Positions 60,034 to 64,000 of a stretch of DNA of 64,000 nucleotides are shown here, in pieces. The notes under the pieces were generated by a model. It saw nothing but the letters and a program-made list of their open reading frames with translations, did not search any database and was not told where the DNA came from. Both the position numbers and the translations under genes were made by a program. Positions within the stretch are counted from its first letter, which is position 1. Each line of letters begins with the position of its first letter. The DNA is from Bombyx mori (Eukaryota; Arthropoda; Insecta; Lepidoptera; Bombycidae), in the NCBI RefSeq assembly GCF_030269925.1, contig NC_085127.1, positions 5,959,501 to 6,023,500 on the forward strand. The letters run 5' to 3'.

Positions 60034-60196
60034 AAGAAACTAAGTCGTGTTTTACTAACGAAAGAATCACGTGTGGGTGAAGTGCTAAATAGCAAACATA
60101 CATTGACAACTTGTTGAGTTGTATGTTCTGTGGAATGCGTTCCAGGTGTTTTGCGTCGATGGTTCAAGTTGAGTTGGTTCTAAACCAGTGTGCTTA

Positions 60197-60351
60197 GTGC
60201 GAGTTTTTAAACGTTCTCGATAGCGTAAAAGTTAGCTCATATTTGTATGGAATGGGATCGTTTGCCTACGTTTGCCGCTAGGGGCGCTGTTTCAACTGCA
60301 TACAAAATTGGGTTAACTTTGACGCTATCGAGAACGTTAAGAAACTCGCAC
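60197..60351. mobile_element. MITE with ~40-bp inverted ends and TA duplication
   Basis: Left gtgcgagtttttaaacgttc and onward through tcgatagcgtaaaagtta is matched by the inverted right end with only a few differences. TA flanks both ends (60195-60196, 60352-60353), suggesting a Tc1/mariner-type mobiliser. 155 bp, non-coding. Confidence 0.78.
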
Positions 60352-60353
60352 TA

Positions 60354-61800
60354 AATACACACATTTTCGGTAAGTGGTTGCCTATATTCAGGTGTACCTC
60401 AGAAAACCGCCAGCTTTGAGATATGCGGTTGAAGTTTTGAGCGTATTGCCTAATACAGTAGCATCTTCATATCTCGAATGTCAAGGGGCATGCAAAAAAA
60501 TTAACTTATTGAGTTTTTAACTTAACAAGAACTTCGCGATATGAGTGTATTTGATGGCTAAAATTTCGACTTAAGAAAGGGCGATTTTTGATTTTTTTTT
60601 ACGAGGTGTCAAAAAAATTTATAAAAAATTGATTAAGTAAAGCTTTGTGATAGGTATGTATTTATTGGAATCAATTACATTTTCCAGTTCGGGGAATTCC
60701 AAGTAAAACGTAATTATTTTTGACTAACTTTGACTAACGAAATTCAAGTTATCGAGTATAAATATGTACTAAAATGCCTACGCACAGAAATAACCTTTTA
60801 TTCGAGTTACAAAGTCTAAATAATTCGAGAGATCGAGTATTTGGGGGCTTAGTGGACCAAAACGGCATTTTTGTTCGACTTACCGAGGATTTCGACTTAA
60901 CAACATTCCTCTGAAGTGGATCCACATTTCATGATTGTTTCGCGATAAAGATGCGATGATTTTCTCCCTGCTGGGTCTCAATACACCATGCCTTCAAGAA
61001 AGGTCGGTTCTAGATCGTAGTATGCTGTTATCATACTCAGAGAACGTTGAATTATAAATAAGTATATCTATTGTCAAATGATCGTGTGGCAAGTATCGTT
61101 TAGTGGGTAGCTTCGGCGGTCAAATAGTATAAAAGAGTTAGTTTTAAAATTAGCGTAGCGCTTCCAGAAAACAAAACAAGCCAATGGTCTGCGTTTTCAT
61201 AAAGGTAAATCTTGCTCCCGGGATTTTCAGTTAACGTAATTACGGCTGTCCACGGTTTGTATCCAGCCTTCCGCAGCGGCCTGAGGACGATGAACTTTTA
61301 AGATACCCTCACGCTTGCGCTTGATGTTAACATTTTCGCATTTGGAACGTGCTAGTTTTGTCGTTACTGTAATTATTAACTTCAGAACAGGTGACTAACA
61401 TTTGTGACATACAGTTCGAAATACTAACAAAAAATATACATTTTATCTAAATCTCTGAGCACTTACGTAATGTAATATCAGTTCTTATCTCATAAGCCCC
61501 TTATCATATTACGTTTTTGTTCTAAATTTTTATCTATCTGCTGCTTTATAGTGTAATAATTCTTGAACTATGTGTAATCTAACCTGTGATAAGGCTGATT
61601 GACGTTCTAGTTTAAGCAAAGCATTTCAGGCATTGGTTTAAATAAATGTTGCGGTACGCACGCAGCAGAGGTTAAGTCTACAAACTTATCTCCTTTCAGG
61701 GTTTTTTTTAGATTCATCAAGTTTCAAATCAGTAATTTAAACTATTTTTTTGAATATAATTTAATGTCTTTCATGACGCGTCCGTTAGTTATGAGTTTTG
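60354..61800. other. Unique DNA, possible old pogo-like remnant
   Basis: The section 60455-60910 has recurring atctcgaat / attcgag / gacttaa motifs at both sides like decayed pogo/Tigger ends, but no solid inverted repeat. Nothing else seen. Confidence 0.35.
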
Positions 61801-64000
61801 TTTTTTTTTTTTTTTTTTTTTTTTTTTTCTTTTTTCCTACCTAAGCTGATAGCCCTAGCGGCTATTTCAGCGTAGCCTTAACTTTAGTAGGTGAGCTCAC
61901 GGGGCTCAAACCTGACGATGTTGCTAACACGAACCCTAGCAAGAGTCGTGCTTCGCAGAATCTACCACCGGATCGGAAACGCGACCCACTGAGAAGATCC
62001 GGCGAGAAACTCAGTGGGCTGTGTCTGAGAGTTAATTTACTCGTCGAGCCCTTCGTCGCAAGCGACGGGTTCGACGAGAACGGTGACCGGTGCTTGAAGT
62101 ACCTAAAAGCACCGTTAGTGGATCAGGAGGATCCGAGATGACGTGTTTAGGGCGACGTCGACTGCTTTCCATTCTGTCCGCAGGATCGGGAATGTAGTTA
62201 CCGGCGGCCACGATGAGAGGGTTCTCGTGTCGTGCCGCTTTATCGAAGTGGCGCATGGACGCCGACTGAAGATACTTACTGATGGACTCTAAGTCCAGGT
62301 CGTCATGGAGGTCGACGTTCCTGACGAACCACGGGGCTCCGACGGCTATCCTGCAAAAACGGGATTGAATAATTTGAAAGGATTTTAAGTGTATGCGGGC
62401 CGCGTGAGCGAACACTACACTTGCATAGGTCATGACGGGGCGTATGCAAGTTTTGTAGAGTGTCACCATATATCTAAGGGACATTTTACTTCGCCTACAT
62501 ATCATCGGGTAGAGACGTCCTAGAATGAAGGCGGCACGGTCGCGTACCGTCTTGATGTGGGGGCGGAATGTCATCCTACTGTCGAGGGTGACGCCTAAAT
62601 ATTTGACCTTCGGGGCCCACGGTATGGGCTGGTCGAACATCGTGATTGGGCGAACGGTGGGGGCGGGGTTATTGACGCGCCTAGTCGGGAGAGGGATGCT
62701 CAGCGTGGTGTTCGGAGGGCGACCCCTTTTGAAGAGCACCGCTGTGCTTTTCGTGGGGTTAATGTCGATGCGCCACTTCCGGAACCACTGTCCCATGGTG
62801 GTAGCTGCGGTCTGAAGTCGTCGATGAAGCAACGCCTTCTTCCTACACGAGTAGTAGATGGCGGTGTCATCGGCGAAGAGCGCCAGATGGGTCTCCGGAG
62901 ACCGGGGTATATCGTTGATATACAAACTGAATAGTAACGGGGAGAGGGCGGAGCCTTGCGGGACTCCGGCTGTGACGTGACGGGGCCGGGAACGCGTTCC
63001 CTCGACTCGATATCGGAACGAACGGTTCGACAAGTAGTCTCGTATGATGAGCACGAGCCTGTCTGGCACTCCCATGTTATACAGTTTGTATATCAAACCG
63101 TTGTGCCAGACTTTATCGAACGCCTTCGCTATATCGAAGAAGAGGGCTCCTGTCGGAATGGGTTTCCGCCTGTTCAGCCCTAGTAAGATGTGCTCCGTGA
63201 GGCGGTGCACTTGATGGACGCACGAGTGTTTGGCGCGGAATCCAAACTGCTCGTCTATAAGAATTTTATTCGCGGATACGAAGTCCCAGAGGCGTTTACG
63301 AAGGAGCCGTTCGTAAAGTTTGCCTATCGCCGGGAGGAGACTGATGGGGCGGTAACTCGCGGTTTCGTTCTTCGGTTTGCCCGGCTTGTGTATGCCGATA
63401 ACGTCCGCTTCTTTCCACGCCGCGGGAAAGATGCAGTTCGTCATAGCAGCATTTAATATGGTGGCCAACATCGTTATCAGTTGGGCTGGTAACAGTTTAA
63501 GCGCGCGGTTGCGGATGCCGTCGGAGCCGGGAGCTTTCCGTGGTTGTAGGCTATCGATCGCCTCCTTGACCTCGGAAGTGGTAATGGGGGGTAACGCGTC
63601 CGAGGGCGGCAGGGAAGCTCTGCGCTCGACCTCCCTGTCGACGAACTCGGTGTGTTCGGGGTCCGCGTGTTGAGTGCTGGTGGTGCACTGCTCTTGCAGT
63701 GCATCGGCCAGCAACTCTGCCTTGTCATCGTCATCGTAAGCCGGTGATTGGCCTGAGGGGCGTACGAGAGGCGGCATAGTGGCTATAGTTTCGGACTTGA
63801 GGGTCCTAGCTAGTTGCCAGTATGCTTGGTGAGTGGGCGCGAGTTCTTCTAAATAACTATCCCAGTTTTCGTTTCGGGCGTCGCTTAAGCGGGATTTGAC
63901 CTCCCGCTGTAAGCGACGCATCCGAGTCCGGTTTGAATCCGTGGGATATCGATCGTAGGCCCGGATTGCCGCGTTTCTGATTCTAACGAGGTCCCTAAGA
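61801..64000 (-). mobile_element. Jockey-like LINE (BMC1/L1Bm type), 3' half, runs off window
   Basis: A long T-run at 61801-61835 (poly-A), terminal stem-loop (gctgatagccctagcggctatttcagc), ~195-bp 3' UTR, then a long reverse-transcriptase ORF open to the window edge. No stop or frameshift was seen, so this is the youngest LINE here. I associate it with the BMC1/L1Bm elements known in Bombyx, but did not test this. Confidence 0.9.
62032..64000 (-). CDS. Non-LTR retrotransposon ORF2, reverse transcriptase part (5' partial)
   Basis: The protein primes reverse transcription of its own RNA at a nicked genomic site. The frame is open from the window edge (about 656 codons) to TAA 62032; a Met at 63921 is internal, not the likely start, since the endonuclease domain should lie upstream. 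Residues counted from that Met: RT entry motif KAPGSDGIRNRALK (129-142), SYRPISLLP (189-197), motif A FFDIAKAFDKVW with D263, motif B GVPQGSALSPLLF (319-331), motif C FADD with D351 and D352, and KVKYLGVTLD further on. The C-terminus is very Arg-rich (RRTRRLRRRARRVN). All catalytic residues are present. Jockey-type by motif layout. The protein's last part matches the ends of the truncated copies at 20813, 27265, 37038 and 51169. Confidence 0.93.
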   Translation of the reverse strand, partial: LRDLVRIRNAAIRAYDRYPTDSNRTRMRRLQREVKSRLSDARNENWDSYLEELAPTHQAYWQLARTLKSETIATMPPLVRPSGQSPAYDDDDKAELLADALQEQCTTSTQHADPEHTEFVDREVERRASLPPSDALPPITTSEVKEAIDSLQPRKAPGSDGIRNRALKLLPAQLITMLATILNAAMTNCIFPAAWKEADVIGIHKPGKPKNETASYRPISLLPAIGKLYERLLRKRLWDFVSANKILIDEQFGFRAKHSCVHQVHRLTEHILLGLNRRKPIPTGALFFDIAKAFDKVWHNGLIYKLYNMGVPDRLVLIIRDYLSNRSFRYRVEGTRSRPRHVTAGVPQGSALSPLLFSLYINDIPRSPETHLALFADDTAIYYSCRKKALLHRRLQTAATTMGQWFRKWRIDINPTKSTAVLFKRGRPPNTTLSIPLPTRRVNNPAPTVRPITMFDQPIPWAPKVKYLGVTLDSRMTFRPHIKTVRDRAAFILGRLYPMICRRSKMSLRYMVTLYKTCIRPVMTYASVVFAHAARIHLKSFQIIQSRFCRIAVGAPWFVRNVDLHDDLDLESISKYLQSASMRHFDKAARHENPLIVAAGNYIPDPADRMESSRRRPKHVISDPPDPLTVLLGTSSTGHRSRRTRRLRRRARRVN

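Noticed and set aside
60455..60910. pogo/Tigger-like element
   Set aside because: Suggestive motif repeats only; inverted ends and TA duplication could not be matched.
62525..63734. Several ORFs of 75-98 codons over the LINE
   Set aside because: Shadows of the reverse-transcriptase frame in GC-rich coding sequence; no motif of their own.
1..64000. CRISPR arrays, rRNA, bacterial operons, Helitron Rep/helicase, LTR retroelement or viral genes
   Set aside because: None of the defining repeats, domains or termini were seen on either strand.

Overview
The window looks like repeat-dense, AT-rich nuclear DNA from a silkworm (Bombyx mori or a very close relative). The grounds are many copies of a tRNA-headed SINE that I recognise as Bm1, three copies of a DD37D mariner of the mori subfamily, a Jockey-type LINE with a large intact reverse-transcriptase frame, and several Helitron-like elements of the kind common in Lepidoptera. 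No bacterial gene organisation, CRISPR array, rRNA gene or virus-like gene set is visible. No host protein-coding gene can be called with confidence, so the window is most likely intergenic or part of a very long intron.

Layout. At 2-5 kb there is a cluster of nested elements: a mariner inside a Bm1, and one LINE inside another. At 6-14 kb there are Bm1 copies, a TIR element containing a U1 snRNA-derived sequence (9721-9822), an RTE-like LINE remnant, and a roughly 1.1-kb Harbinger-like element (TAA target duplication) carrying its own Bm1. At 15-20.5 kb are mariner copies 2 and 3 and a small RTE insertion with a 12-bp target duplication. At 20.8-33 kb are 3' ends of the Jockey-like LINE (one inserted into another in opposite orientation at 27.1-27.8 kb), Helitron-like families A and B (abutting at 30.96 kb), Bm1 copies and a 199-bp hAT-like MITE with an 8-bp target duplication. 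At 33-48 kb are a second copy of the U1-associated TIR element, a triple nest at 36.8-37.9 kb (RTE containing LINE containing Bm1), two further tRNA-type SINEs, more Helitron-like elements and scattered Bm1. At 48-61 kb are long unique AT-rich stretches, a degraded second mariner lineage, a Bm1 split by a LINE, and a tandem duplication whose two halves each gained a Bm1. From 61.8 kb to the window edge is the 3' half of the Jockey-like LINE on the minus strand, with reverse transcriptase open for more than 650 codons and continuing past the edge.

How the parts relate. The LINEs are the likely source of the enzymes that moved the SINEs. The 3' tail of Bm1 is visibly similar to the 3' end of the second LINE family (4258-4685, 42430-42556), including the last codons of that LINE's ORF, which points to a SINE/LINE partnership. 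The Jockey-like LINE keeps a stem-loop next to its poly(A) in every copy. Each mariner copy carries a transposase broken at a different place. Possible traces of a host gene on the plus strand are weak: a juxtaposed acceptor/donor signal at 41858/41859 and two ATG-plus-donor candidates (7336-7351, 46820-46841).
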